Notes: generated from the letters alone by a model not told the origin. Numbered from the stretch's first letter, positions 24,331 to 35,133 are shown. The stretch is DNA of 64,000 nucleotides from TMP-86 sp046347195 (GCA_046347195.1 JAXMGQ010000016.1:30277-94276), one strand, 5' to 3'. Numbers and translations: made by a program.

Positions 24331-25103
24331 CGCAAGTACGTGTTCGCGGTACCAGGCGCGATGATCCACGGCGGACAAGGCTCGTCTCCGCAGAAGATCG
24401 CTCGCGAGCAACGACGACCTCGTGCGAACACCGTTGCTGCTCAACGACGCGCGATATCGTCGCCACGTCAACTTCACCATGGTCGAGGACAGCAGCAGAT
24501 CGTGGTCGGCATCTACCTGCGTGGCCATTCTACCTCGCCGACGGCCAACCTCGACCAGGCCATGTCGGCGGCCATCGAAGCCACTGCGCCTTGCAGAAGG
24601 TCGACTCGGCGAACGTCGAGAACTGCGGTCACCCATGCACACGCCTGAGTGCCGCCGAGGGTGCGCGGGATGCCCTCGGCCGCGCAAGCGCGATCCGTTG
24701 CTGGAGACGCGGACCGACAGGGTGTGCAAAGTGCCGCAGCCGTGCACGAAGAGCGAACCTCGCGCTTGAAGGTGCGGTCGATGAAGTCGTTGACGAGCAC
24801 GAAGCTCCCGGGCGGCAGCTCCTCGCGATACGAGCCGCAGGCGGTCAGCGAGATGAGATCCGTGACACCGGCGCGCTTGAGCGCGTCGATGTTCGCTCGA
24901 TAATTCACGCCGGAGGGCGAGCGGCTGTGTCCCGGGCCATGCCGCGAGAGAAACACGATGTCGGTCGCGCCGATGCGACCGAGACGCAAGCAGTCCGATG
25001 GCTCGCCCCAGGGCGTCGATACCCGCTGCTCGCGCAGGCATTCGAGGCCTGGCAGGTCATAGACGCCAGACCCTCCGAGGATCCCGAGAACCGCCTGGGT
25101 CAT
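24331..25103 (-). pseudogene. mtnP: Methylthioadenosine phosphorylase, frameshifted 3' half
   Basis: The N-terminal 100 residues are clean from the ATG at 25103: LGILGGSGVYDLPGLE, DIVFLSRHGPGHSRSPSGVN (phosphate and nucleoside contacts), YRANIDALKRAGVTDLISLT, ACGSYREELPPGSFVLVNDF, IDRTFKRE. After about 24790 the frame breaks repeatedly. TDYDCWH-like and VATISRVVEQQ segments can be found in different frames near 24520-24450, showing the gene once reached about 24330. MtnP cleaves methylthioadenosine, and often 5'-deoxyadenosine, with phosphate. It is divergent from the TDT transporter. The 5' end of the damage coincides with that in apt and mtnA. Confidence 0.8.
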
Positions 25104-25213
25104 GCAACTGATACCATGATGCGCCACAGTATAGACGCGCGGTGGCGCTCGAGAAACTCCATGATGCAAGGCACGCTTTCCGCGATGGCTGTGTACGGTC
25201 CGAAGACAGTCAG

Positions 25214-26269
25214 ATGAGCGCGTGGCTGCAACGGGTGCGCGCACCGCTGAAGACCATGTCGCCGAGCTATTTCAGCATGGTCATGGCGACCGGTATCGTG
25301 TCGCTGGCGGCGCATCTGCTGGGAGTGCCGGTGGTGCCACGCGCCCTGTTCGCGCTCAACTGGGTGCTGTTCACGATCATCTCGACGCTCGCCTGTCTTC
25401 GCTTCCTCTGGTACCCGCGCGAAGTGTTCGGCGATCTGTTCAAACACCTGCAGGCGCCGGGCTTCTTCACCTTCGTCGCGGCCTGCTCGATCCTCGGCAG
25501 CCAGAGCCTGCTGCTCGGCGGGAGCCTGCGCATCGCCGTCGCGCTCGGCATGCTGGGGCTGCTGGGCTGGTTCCTGCTGACCTACACCATTTTCACCGTA
25601 CTCACGGTCAAGCAGAACAAGCCGAGTCTGGATCGCGGCATCAATGGCGGCTGGCTGCTCGCGGTCGTCGCCACGCAGTCGATGGCGGTGCTGGCGGCGC
25701 TGGTGTCGCAGGAATTCCCCCAGCCGCTGCGGCTGGAGTTGAACTTCTTCGCCCTGTCGATGTGGCTGTGGGGCGGCATGCTCTACATCTGGATGATGTC
25801 GTTGATCTTCTATCGCTACACCTTCTTCGAATTCTCGCCGGCCGACCTGTCGCCACCGTACTGGATCAATATGGGCGCAATGGCGATTTCGACGCTCGCC
25901 GGCTCACTGCTGATCATCAATACCCCGCATGCACCGTTTCTGAACTCGATGCTGCCCTTCCTCAAGGGCTTCACCGTGTTCTACTGGGCCACCGGCACCT
26001 GGTGGATTCCCATGCTGGTGGTATTGGCGATATGGCGACATGGCATCAAGCGTTTTCCGTTCACCTACGATCCGATGTACTGGGGAGCGGTATTTCCGCT
26101 GGGCATGTACGCGGTGGCGACCCTGCGCATGATGGCCGCGATGAATCTCGACTTTCTGGGCAAGCTGCCACACACCGTGTTCGCTGTCGGACTGACGGTG
26201 TGGCTGATCGTCTTCTTCGGCCAGTTGCGTGCCCTGGGCCGGATTTGGGGCGCGCCTGCCACGACCTAG
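25214..26269 (+). CDS. TDT-family (TehA/SLAC1-like) transporter
   Basis: A 351-residue integral membrane protein with about ten hydrophobic helices, matching the tellurite-resistance/dicarboxylate transporter fold. The family start SYFSMVMATGIVSLAAHLLG and the internal GWFLLTYTIFTVLTVK and TGTWWIPMLVVLAIWRHG are typical. I chose the ATG at 25214 (MSAWLQRV), because the longer reading overlaps the divergent mtnP promoter. Family members are anion channels or efflux proteins for malate, sulfite or tellurite. Nothing here fixes the substrate. Confidence 0.87.
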   Translation: MSAWLQRVRAPLKTMSPSYFSMVMATGIVSLAAHLLGVPVVPRALFALNWVLFTIISTLACLRFLWYPREVFGDLFKHLQAPGFFTFVAACSILGSQSLLLGGSLRIAVALGMLGLLGWFLLTYTIFTVLTVKQNKPSLDRGINGGWLLAVVATQSMAVLAALVSQEFPQPLRLELNFFALSMWLWGGMLYIWMMSLIFYRYTFFEFSPADLSPPYWINMGAMAISTLAGSLLIINTPHAPFLNSMLPFLKGFTVFYWATGTWWIPMLVVLAIWRHGIKRFPFTYDPMYWGAVFPLGMYAVATLRMMAAMNLDFLGKLPHTVFAVGLTVWLIVFFGQLRALGRIWGAPATT

Positions 26270-26297
26270 GATCGATGGCGCTGCATCGCCATTCCGC

Positions 26298-26642
<345 letters not shown>

Positions 26643-27786
26643 AACCGATTTCGCAAATCCGGCAAATCCGGTTCCGCGCTGCAATGACCGCCGTGAGGCC
26701 ATGTTGATACAGCGCATTGACAGCCACGACTTCGTCAAAGCTCTGTTTGAGCTGTTTGTACACCGACACACAGGTACTTATACCCAACAAAGTGTCGTGC
26801 TCCGTCCACCCCTTGCTCCCGATGTAAAGACTCTCGAATATCGGTTGATCGCGATAGGAGACACCGGTGACACGGAAGACGTTGAGTTGCCGGACTCCGA
26901 CACCGTAGGTCCCCGGAAACTCACCGAACGGCCCCCGTGAATGCGCTTCCCATTGATCATCTCCGCCTCGATCACCATCTCCGCATTCGCGAGGATGTCC
27001 ATTCCGTTGCCGGATGTAGTCAATTGAAGTGGTGACCCCATCATCCTCGCCGCGTACGCGAATTCCGACTCGTCGTAGTCGAGCGGTGTTGCGGCGAACA
27101 TCGCCATTGCCGGGTGATTGCCGATCATGACTGCGATCTTGAGCGGCAGATTGTGTTTTTCGGCCATTCGTATTTGACGGCCCATGTCGTGCGACGGCAC
27201 GGCATCCAGACTGAGAAGATCTGGCCCATGCACCTGAATGCGGTAGATTCCTACATTCTGCTTGTTGAAATTGGCCGGTTCACATGGATCACGGCTGACG
27301 ACATTTGCCTTGTCGATATAGAAGCCCCCGTCATACTCGTTGATACAGCCGAGGAAGCAACTCATAAAGATTGATGCCCTGATCGACACGATTGCCGTGC
27401 ACCGGAGCATCCTGCGGTGAGATTCGCTCGATCAGCGGCTCCTCGCCTGCCCACCGATTGGCGACTTCGAAAAACAACTCCTTCGTGCTCGCACCCTTGG
27501 GCATACCCAGCAGCAATGCGAGATTCGCGGGAAACTCCCGTACGCCGATCACGATCCTCTTGCGGATAGCCACGAATGTTTTCAATCATCACGGCGGGTC
27601 CGTCTTGCGAATCCCGTCCTGCCGCCACTGAAATGTTCGGATATCAGGTTCCGGCATCACCGGATCCGTCCACCGCACCAGTTGGCCGTTGCTTTCCAGC
27701 AACGCAAGGAAATCCCGCAGACCCTTGATACGCTGCCCTACGACACGGGCAGCGTCGGAAAGCACTGGTTCGGACCCCTTACCCAC
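26643..27786 (-). pseudogene. UbiD-family decarboxylase, frameshifted and 3'-truncated
   Basis: A UbiD-like prenyl-FMN (de)carboxylase broken in several places. From the GTG at 27786: GLRDFLALLESNGQLVRW, then in other frames PAVMIENIRGYP, FPANLALLLGMPKG, INEYDGGFYIDKANVVSRDP, VGIYRIQVHGPDLLSL, VMIGNHPAMAMFAATPLDYD, then GEFPGTYGVGVRQLNVFRVT, YRDQPIFESLYIGSKGW and AVNALYQHGLTAVIAARNRF. Frame changes lie near 27625, 27575, 27365, 26933 (inside a run of five C/G) and 26670. At FAGFAKSVA the gene stops being UbiD and joins the thiolase tail, so about the last 90-100 residues are missing. It follows hyuB on the same strand. Likely role: decarboxylation of a phenolic or other aryl acid, with the VdcD-like protein at 38043 as partner. 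Confidence 0.85.
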
Positions 27787-27832
27787 TATCTGTCATCCCC
27801 CCTGCTGAAGAGTCTGAACATCCATCTACGCC

Positions 27833-30010
27833 CTAACCCAGAAACCGGAAGGTCTGCACGTCCGGATCTGTGCGCCGAACACATAGAACCTCCAGAAGCT
27901 CGGCGCACTCCGGACAATAGAATTCGCGCAGCGAAAATTCCTCCGGCCTCACGGCAAATCTCGGCGGCTGCCCTCGGCTCAGCGGTGCGTCCACGCGAGC
28001 CGCGTAGACCTTCCAGTCGCTCGTTGCCTCACCCAAAACGTGGTTGCAGCTCATGCACTTCCAATACCTTGACGTGCCGTTCTGCCCCACCAGTTGCAAT
28101 ACACCTCCCCAATCAAGAATCTCATCGTCATTATCCGTCACAACCGCTGCTCGCTTCACCAACGGTACTGCGGCCTTGAGTCGTTCCGATCGAATGTCAG
28201 ACCGGCGCTTCGCCGTGGCGCTGCCGTCCGTCTTCATGGTCTTCGGATCCACAACAACTCCGTAAGTTCGCGCAGCCTCGTCAACCGAGATGTACTCGTT
28301 CCGGATGTCTGCCTCGATCTTCCCTGGATCGCGGCTGAGCGGATCCCCAAAACCTCCACCCCCGCCGAAGTAGACCGTATAGACGTCTCCCCGGTTGAAC
28401 GGAAACGTTGTATTGCAACCGTACTCCGTCCTTTTCCCGGATATCTCCTCGCCTTCCGCCGGCATTTCACCTGCCTCAAAAAGCGCCTCGATGTTGGACT
28501 CCCGGATGATGTACTGTTTGACGTTGGGAGCCGGATACCCTCCCGCAAGGCCATTTGACAGACGAATGACGTCGCCCATCCCGTTATCATGAGCTTCGAG
28601 CTTGTCCGAGCTCCACGGGATGAATGCGTTGTAACATGCAGTTCCGCCGCGATGTCTTCCCGGGCCTCCGGTGTCGATCGCCTCCTTGCGCCACAGATAC
28701 AGCCAGGGGAACAGCTGCTCCGAACGCTCCAGATTGGCCACCTGCGGCTTTGTCGTCCACATGTTTGAACATGTGTCATCGCCATCACGGTGGATCATTG
28801 CACCTGCGCCGCAAATCAGATTCTCCATCATCATCGTGATGAAGTACTTGCCATTCTTGTCACGGCCGTACAACATCGGATTGTTGAAGGCATTACTGCC
28901 GCAGGCAAAGGCCTCTTGCTTCTCGTCGGAGCACAGATAAAGCTGACTGATGCAATCGAGAACACACCCAATCGTCACGTACCCAGCACCTGCTGGAGTG
29001 TTTATGGATACCGGTGCCGTGTCCGTCGGATTCACCACGGTGCCGAGCGGGACGACCCAGTTGATGACACCCCATAATCCGTAATTCCAGGGGATGTCGT
29101 GCGCAAGCATCATCAGGAACGGACATTCCGCATTACTCTTCGCCCCCGGCAGGGCGACATTTTGCGCCCCGGCGGATTGGGGTGAGGATCCGGTGAAATC
29201 CAGCGTCAGCGTCGTACCCTTCTTGATCAGCTTGCACTGAACAGCGAGCGGTCCCTCTCCCTCGACGATGGACTCGAAGTAATGGCGCGCGGTGAACTCC
29301 CCATCCGGGAGCTTTCCCAGACGCTGGCGAATTCTCTGTTCCGAGTAGCGTGGTAACTCTTCAAAGATCGCCTTGACCTTATCGATTCCGAACTCCTGTA
29401 TCGTCCCGAGCAAGCGCCGCTCCGCGGCATTGTTGGCCGCCATACGTGCTCTCAACTCGAGCACGAGCAGTTCCGGCTGGCGCGTCATGTTCTTGATGGT
29501 CGTCTCGATATCCTTCCGCACGACACCGCGCTCGCACAGCTTGATGCCCCACATGCTCAGGCCCTCCTGAACCCGCTCCCGGGCATCGAGGTGAGCCCCA
29601 CCGATATTGATGCCACCGACGTCCATATTGTGACCGGCGGTGTTTACCCAGGCGATCCGTTCGCCGTTCCAGAATACAGGCTTGAGCACCTGAATATCCA
29701 TCAAGTGCACGGCTGCGATCTCGGTGCAATTCAATACGAACTGATCACCTTCGAGGATTCCCGGATTCTCTTCATACTCTTTCGAGATATACCGGCCCGC
29801 CTCCTCGAGACATTGCGTCCATTCCACGATACCGCCGCCTACCATGATGGTTTCACCGTTGGCGTTGAGTATCGCCTCTTCATGATCGCCTGCTTCGGTG
29901 ATGACGGCGTTTCCGGATACTCGCGCCATCGTGTAATAGGCTTCGTTGACGATCTCCTCCAGGCGGTGTCGAAGAATCTCGAACGTCACTGGATCCAGCT
30001 TCGTAGCCAT
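27833..30010 (-). CDS. hyuB: Hydantoinase B/acetone carboxylase alpha-like subunit fused to a gamma-like zinc domain
   Basis: A 725-residue protein. Residues 1-600 are the HyuB family: KLDPVTFEILRHRLEEIVNE, GNAVITEAGDHEEAILNANG, TLTLDFTGSSPQSAGAQNVA, STPAGAGYVTIGC-like NTPAGAGYVTIGCVLD, and YFGGGGGFGDPLSRDP. The last 100 residues differ: RYWKCMSCNHVLGEATSDWK and LREFYCPECAELLEVLCV form a two-CxxC zinc module resembling the acetone/acetophenone carboxylase gamma subunit, normally a separate protein. The start is 1 base after the hyuA stop. Such complexes carboxylate ketones with ATP or hydrolyse hydantoins; the gamma-like domain favours the carboxylase side. The gene is intact. Confidence 0.88.
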   Translation of the reverse strand: MATKLDPVTFEILRHRLEEIVNEAYYTMARVSGNAVITEAGDHEEAILNANGETIMVGGGIVEWTQCLEEAGRYISKEYEENPGILEGDQFVLNCTEIAAVHLMDIQVLKPVFWNGERIAWVNTAGHNMDVGGINIGGAHLDARERVQEGLSMWGIKLCERGVVRKDIETTIKNMTRQPELLVLELRARMAANNAAERRLLGTIQEFGIDKVKAIFEELPRYSEQRIRQRLGKLPDGEFTARHYFESIVEGEGPLAVQCKLIKKGTTLTLDFTGSSPQSAGAQNVALPGAKSNAECPFLMMLAHDIPWNYGLWGVINWVVPLGTVVNPTDTAPVSINTPAGAGYVTIGCVLDCISQLYLCSDEKQEAFACGSNAFNNPMLYGRDKNGKYFITMMMENLICGAGAMIHRDGDDTCSNMWTTKPQVANLERSEQLFPWLYLWRKEAIDTGGPGRHRGGTACYNAFIPWSSDKLEAHDNGMGDVIRLSNGLAGGYPAPNVKQYIIRESNIEALFEAGEMPAEGEEISGKRTEYGCNTTFPFNRGDVYTVYFGGGGGFGDPLSRDPGKIEADIRNEYISVDEAARTYGVVVDPKTMKTDGSATAKRRSDIRSERLKAAVPLVKRAAVVTDNDDEILDWGGVLQLVGQNGTSRYWKCMSCNHVLGEATSDWKVYAARVDAPLSRGQPPRFAVRPEEFSLREFYCPECAELLEVLCVRRTDPDVQTFRFLG

Positions 30011-30011
30011 C

Positions 30012-32105
30012 TTAGTTCCCCTCTACACGTTCGATCTCGACATTCTTGAAGCCATCAAGTGTGGCCCGGTATCCAGGAGGTACGACCATGGTGGTTTCGT
30101 CCGACTCGATGACCGCAGGTCCGGCCACCCTGTTGCCTGGCTTCAGACCCGCGAAGTCGAACACCGCGGTTGAAACGTAGCCGTGCCCCTTGAAGTGCGC
30201 CTGCCGGCTCCCCTTGACGGCGGCACGAGAATCGAGCCCTGAAAGCGGGGCCGGCCGCGCCACGAAATCGTAAATCGTGCCTTCCCCTTTGATCATGTAT
30301 GAGACCAGCACCCGCCCGGCCTCGGGGTGTCCGGCACCTGACCCGTAAAGGCGTGCATACGCTTCATCGAAGAGAGGGCCGAGCTTCTCGGCATCCTCGT
30401 CCGTATAAGCCGACTTGTACGGCAGCTCCATGTTCACGGTGTTTATCTGCATGGCATATTTCATCTCCACCGAGATGCGGATCTTCATCTGCTCCGGCGT
30501 CAGTCCCCCGGCACGAAGTTCCTTGACCACCTTGTCATACAGTTCTCCGACGTTGCGGTTCAGCGATTCCGCACTCACCGGCAACACCTGATAGTCATAC
30601 TTCATGAACGTGTGGCCAATTGGCGACACCGCGAGACCGAGCGCCGAATACACGGAAGATGACATCGGCACGATGGCCTTCCGCGCACCAAGCGTGGCAC
30701 CCATATACGCCACGTGCACGGGACCTGCACCGCCAAAACTGAAAATGACATAGTCTCCGATATTGATGCCGCGGCGTACGGTCATGCCCATGATCAGGTC
30801 GGACATGTGCGAATTGATGATTTCATAAGCGCCCTGAGCAACACCGACCACGCTCATGTCCAGATCTCTGGCCAACTTTTCGAACACTTCGAACGAGCGC
30901 TTTGGCTGCAGCTTCATTCGACCACCATTGAAGTAATCCGGGTTCACGTAGCCCAGAATGACGGCCGCGTCGGTGATCGTCGCAAATTGCCCCCCGAAGC
31001 CATAACACGCCGGGCCTGGATTGGATCCGGCGCTCTGCGGGCCGACATGAATCGTCTTGAGCACGGGATCCGCTTCCACGATGGTGCCTCCGCCCGCCCC
31101 GATCGAAACGATATCGAGGGTTGGATACAGAGTACTGAACTTCTCTATTCGTGGCTCCCGATTGAATGTCTCCTTGCCGTTGGTAATGACACTGACATCA
31201 AATGTGGTACCGCCAACGTCCGTCGAGATGATGTTGTCGTAGCCCAGCAGCTGTCCGAATATCTGGGTCGCTTTGACTCCTCCCGCTGGTCCCGAATGTA
31301 CGGTCGCGACCGGCTGAACCGAGTCTGAATAGGCGATCGTGCCATCCGCTTTCATCAGCAACAATCGCGGCACCAGACCGCGACCTCGAAGAAACGTCGA
31401 TATCGACTCCATGTAACTCTTGGTCATCGGGCCCACATACGAATCCAGGACGGTGGTGATGAACCGCTCGTACTCGCCTTCGAGGGGAATGACTTCATGG
31501 GATGTCCCGACATACATGTCCGGGTACATTTCCCTCACCAGATCGCGGGCTGCCGTCTCGTGTTTGTCGTTCTTGAACGACCAGAGAAAACATATCGCAA
31601 TCGCATCCACGCCTTCTGCGGCAAGCTCCCTTATTCCCTGCCGGACGTCCACTTCGCTCAGGGCCACCACCTCGCGGCCGCTGAAATCGACGCGTTCCCG
31701 GATTTCCCTGATCCGATTCTTTGGCACCAGTGGCGCTGGCTTCACTGTCGTCGCCATGTGCTTGGTCTCGGCCTCGGACAGTCCTGTCCAGCGCGACAAG
31801 CCTCGAGCGATGTGAATCGTGTCGCGAGCTCCCTTGGTCGTCAGCATTCCAACCGTCGCGCCTGTTCGTGTTGCGATCGCATTCGTGCCGATGGTGGTGC
31901 CGTAGGCAAACGCGACGCAGCCACCGAGCAGCTCCTCGACGGTGCATGACAGTTTCTCGGCCGCGACAGCCAGTGCATTGCCGACGCCTTCGGAGAAGTC
32001 ATGGTATGTGGTCAGATGCTTGCCAGTGGTGATCCTTCCGTCTTCGCCAAGTACGACACAGTCAGTGAAGGTTCCACCGGTATCCACACCGATCTTGTAT
32101 TTCAT
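30012..32105 (-). CDS. hyuA: Hydantoinase A/acetone carboxylase beta-like ATPase subunit
   Basis: A 697-residue HyuA-family protein with an ASKHA ATPase fold: IGVDTGGTFTDCVVLGEDG at the N-terminus, FAYGTTIGTNAIATRTGATV, HSGPAGGVKATQIFGQLLGY, STDVGGTTFDVSVITNG, VSIGAGGGTIVEADPVLKTI, GPQSAGSNPGPACYGFGG. It phosphorylates the substrate or bicarbonate for the paired B subunit. A GGGAGAAGAG ribosome site precedes the ATG at 32105. A copy of the island motif lies 94 bp upstream. It forms an operon with hyuB and the broken ubiD. Confidence 0.92.
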   Translation of the reverse strand: MKYKIGVDTGGTFTDCVVLGEDGRITTGKHLTTYHDFSEGVGNALAVAAEKLSCTVEELLGGCVAFAYGTTIGTNAIATRTGATVGMLTTKGARDTIHIARGLSRWTGLSEAETKHMATTVKPAPLVPKNRIREIRERVDFSGREVVALSEVDVRQGIRELAAEGVDAIAICFLWSFKNDKHETAARDLVREMYPDMYVGTSHEVIPLEGEYERFITTVLDSYVGPMTKSYMESISTFLRGRGLVPRLLLMKADGTIAYSDSVQPVATVHSGPAGGVKATQIFGQLLGYDNIISTDVGGTTFDVSVITNGKETFNREPRIEKFSTLYPTLDIVSIGAGGGTIVEADPVLKTIHVGPQSAGSNPGPACYGFGGQFATITDAAVILGYVNPDYFNGGRMKLQPKRSFEVFEKLARDLDMSVVGVAQGAYEIINSHMSDLIMGMTVRRGINIGDYVIFSFGGAGPVHVAYMGATLGARKAIVPMSSSVYSALGLAVSPIGHTFMKYDYQVLPVSAESLNRNVGELYDKVVKELRAGGLTPEQMKIRISVEMKYAMQINTVNMELPYKSAYTDEDAEKLGPLFDEAYARLYGSGAGHPEAGRVLVSYMIKGEGTIYDFVARPAPLSGLDSRAAVKGSRQAHFKGHGYVSTAVFDFAGLKPGNRVAGPAVIESDETTMVVPPGYRATLDGFKNVEIERVEGN

Positions 32106-32198
32106 GCTCTTCTCCCGATAGTCGCTGGGTCAGTACCAGCACAATCACGCTCGCTCCATTCTTGCGTTCTCATGGTAATTGATCCTTCGATCAAAAGA

Positions 32199-32214
32199 AA
32201 TACGTTTGACCTAT
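32199..32214 (+). promoter_or_regulatory. Island motif copy 1 (upstream of hyuA)
   Basis: AATACGTTTGACCTAT, identical over all 16 bases to the copy at 36833. It stands between the split-barrel gene and hyuA. As an operator or activator site it would control the hyuAB-ubiD unit. Confidence 0.6.
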
Positions 32215-32357
32215 ATTGTTCACAGCCGATCGACTTGATCAGGATTGAATATGCTGCGAAAAACCAGGCTGACCTCGTCCGCTCACTGCGACCAGCGGTC
32301 TCGGTGAGGTCCAACAGTCTTAATCGGCGCTGGTCGCCCTCTCTGGGAGAGGACTTC

Positions 32358-32840
32358 TCACGCCGTCCAGGGAGCCTCCTCCCTATGACCGAAGCCCAGC
32401 TTGTTGTCGATCAATCGCACCCACGTCGGTCGCAATTGCCAGAATTCACTTCCGGCCAGCGGCCCAACCAGTTCGGCTGGCGCCGCCCCTTGCTCCTTCA
32501 GCCAGTCCGCGACAAATGGAAACTTGGCCGCATAAATCCCCGCCACCACATGGATATCTGGCTCGGGCACTCGACTGCCGATCACCCGCATCTGCACGCC
32601 GGTGATCTCCCGCCATTCCTGCCTGTCTGCATACACGCTTATCGCTGCCCGTGCACTACGCTCGAGAGCCTGGACATGCAGGCTGGCGTTGCCGGACAGA
32701 AAAAAGCAATTCAAATTCTCATCGTGCGCGAACAGCACCGGTGCGATCCAAGGCCCCAGGGCTTCAGTTTCCGTCGCCAGTGCCAGCGTCGTGTGCAAAC
32801 CAAGAAAGGCATCGATGCGGGCTCGTAGGGCCTCTTTCAC
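32358..32840 (-). CDS. Pyridoxamine 5'-phosphate oxidase-like split-barrel protein
   Basis: A 160-residue FMN-binding split-barrel protein (LHTTLALATETEALGPWIAP, NCFFLSGNASLHVQALERSA, AAISVYADRQEWREITGVQM). Small relatives bind FMN, F420 or haem and reduce small molecules; the YhbP-like subgroup is uncharacterised. Start at a GTG 16 bp after the TonB-receptor stop, so probably co-transcribed with it. No close link to vitamin B6 biosynthesis is implied. Confidence 0.78.
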   Translation of the reverse strand: MKEALRARIDAFLGLHTTLALATETEALGPWIAPVLFAHDENLNCFFLSGNASLHVQALERSARAAISVYADRQEWREITGVQMRVIGSRVPEPDIHVVAGIYAAKFPFVADWLKEQGAAPAELVGPLAGSEFWQLRPTWVRLIDNKLGFGHREEAPWTA

Positions 32841-32855
32841 GACGTTCAGGGAGCG

Positions 32856-35133
32856 CTACTTGAAGGCATATGACACGCGAACCCCGTAGGTTCGCGGTGT
32901 TGCATGATATGAGACCGCAGCGCCGGACACCGTGGCGTAATTGCCGACGGTCTGCAGATAATAGCGCTTGTTTCCCAGATTTCGCCCCCAAATCGCGAAC
33001 TCCCAGCTCTTGCTGCCGCTCGTCCAGGGGATCGTCGCGTCGATCAATCCATACCCTGCGATCTCGTCGAGGCCCGGTCGGTGCGCATCATGAGTCCACA
33101 CATGAGTCTTGTAGGAGAGATTTACGAGAGGTGCCAGCACACCGCCAAACATCGGGATCGAGTACTGGATCGCCGCATCCGCGGAAAATTTCGGGGAGTT
33201 GATGAATTCTTCACCAGTGTAATCGGTTCCTGCTGGAAGAATGTACTTGTCGTACTTGGTATTGAGCAGCCCAACGCCAAGGGAGGCGTACCAGCGTTCC
33301 GTGGGCTGTGCGCGCAGCTCGAACTCCGCGCCCTTCGAAGTACCATTTGCCGCATTCCGGACGTAGAAAAATGCAATCCCGCCCTGGACCACGGTATCCA
33401 GGACCTGCAGGTTGCGAATCTTGTTCAGGAACAGGGCGGCATTCGCGCTGAGCTTGCCATCGAGCCAGGTCGTTTTCGCGCCCAGCTCGAAGGTATTGCC
33501 GCGCTCCTGATCGTACGGGCCGAGTTCGCTGACGTCGTTCATCGCCATTCCATTGTAGCCGCCGCTCTTGAAGCCATGGCTCCAGCTCAGATACGTCATC
33601 ACATCCGTACCTGGCTTCCACTCTACAGCGACTCGTCCGGTAGGCGCCGACCAGGTATTCGTAATGTACGAGTTGGGCTGTCCCGGCCCACCGATAGTCT
33701 GGAACCAACCAGTATCGAACCCTGGGAAATTCGCGAATGCCATGCCGTGAATACTCTTGGTCTCCCGCGTATAGCGCGCTCCCAGGTCAAGCGTCCAACC
33801 GTCCAGAAATGCGTAGCGAACGTCGCCGAACACCGCCTGGTTATGTGAGGTCTGCTTCGGAGTGTTGTATTGATCTGCCGCATATGCCGCGAACGGCCCG
33901 CCGACGAACGCCGGATCAAGAAACGCCGTTGCACGCAGTGTTTGTCGCAGAGAATCGGTGAAGTAATAGACGCCGCCCACCCAATCGAAAGACCCATGCT
34001 TGCCGGCGATCCGCAGCTCCTGGCTGACTTCTTCGTGTATCCTTTGTCGTCATCGTCGCTATCGACAGCGGCCCCCGGCGTCATCCTCGGCTTCACTGTA
34101 ATTGACTCGTTCGTATCCCGTGATCGAGGTGACAGTCAGTTCCCCGACGTTGATCGTGCCGGTCAATGAACCACCTCTGGCATTGAGCACCTCGAACACT
34201 GGGTTACTGGAGGCCGCTTCGTTCCATTTGCATGATGGCTGATATCCTGTATAGATGTTCGGTTGACACGTGCCGTCTTGTCCCAGATCAGTATGAATCA
34301 CCGGGGTGACCGTATCGTTGCCGTTGCCACAGCAGGTTCAACGTCCAGGTCATTGACGTCGTCGGCTTCCACTGAGCCACCAATCGCGCCGCCCAATTGT
34401 CAATATTGTTCATTCGTCGGCCCAGGAATCCCGGTGTCGGATTGGTGTTGAACACCCACCCGTCACGCATCCGGTAAATGCCCGCGACGCGCACCGCAAA
34501 GGTGTCAGACATCGGTACCGTCAAGGCGCCGCTCAGATTCCTCTCGTTCCACCGCCCATACTCCACTTCCGCGTTCGCTTCGAAGTGATCGCCCGGTTTC
34601 CGCGCAATGAAATTGATGGCGCCCGCCGTAGTGTTGCGCCCGAACAGTGTTCCTTGCGGTCCACGCAACACCTCCACTCTTTCGAGATCGAACATCTGCG
34701 CCAACTGGCCTGAGCGCGAACCTATGAATACATCGTCATTATAGACACCGACCGGGGACTGCTCGAAATTGGTAAACAGCCCTCCAATGCCTATGCCGCG
34801 AATGGACAGACTGGGTTTGCCGGCTGCATAAAACGATACGAACGACAAGTTCGGCGCGACGCGCGCAATATCCTCCATGGTATTCAGTCCCAGCGCCTCC
34901 ATATCCTTGCCGCCGTATGCTTCCATCGATATCGCAACGTCCTGCACCGACTGCGATCGCCTTTGAGCGGAGACTACGATCTCCTCCAGTGTGTCCTGCT
35001 CTTGCCGTTGCGCAGCTGGTTGGCTCGTCTCCGAGCCCATGGCGTAGATGGCGTGATTTCCCGCTGCTCCCAGCAAGGTCAATCCAAGACCGCTCACCAT
35101 GTGCCTCGGCACCAAATCGATTAGTCGCCACAT
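32856..35133 (-). pseudogene. TonB-dependent receptor, frameshifted
   Basis: An outer-membrane receptor of about 755 residues. A signal-like N-terminus (MVSGLGLTLLGAAGNHAIYA) leads to the TonB box/plug (DTLEEIVVSAQRRSQSVQDV, PSLSIRGIGIGG, VEVLRGPQGTLFGRNTTAGA), then barrel strands to a C-terminal YGVRVSYAFK ending in an aromatic-Lys. Frame changes occur near 34305, 34072 (in a run of five G) and 34037; otherwise the barrel reads well. The ATG at 35133 follows AGGGG. Two island motifs lie upstream. It probably imports the island's aromatic or heterocyclic substrate. Whether the breaks are real or sequence errors cannot be settled here. Confidence 0.88.
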
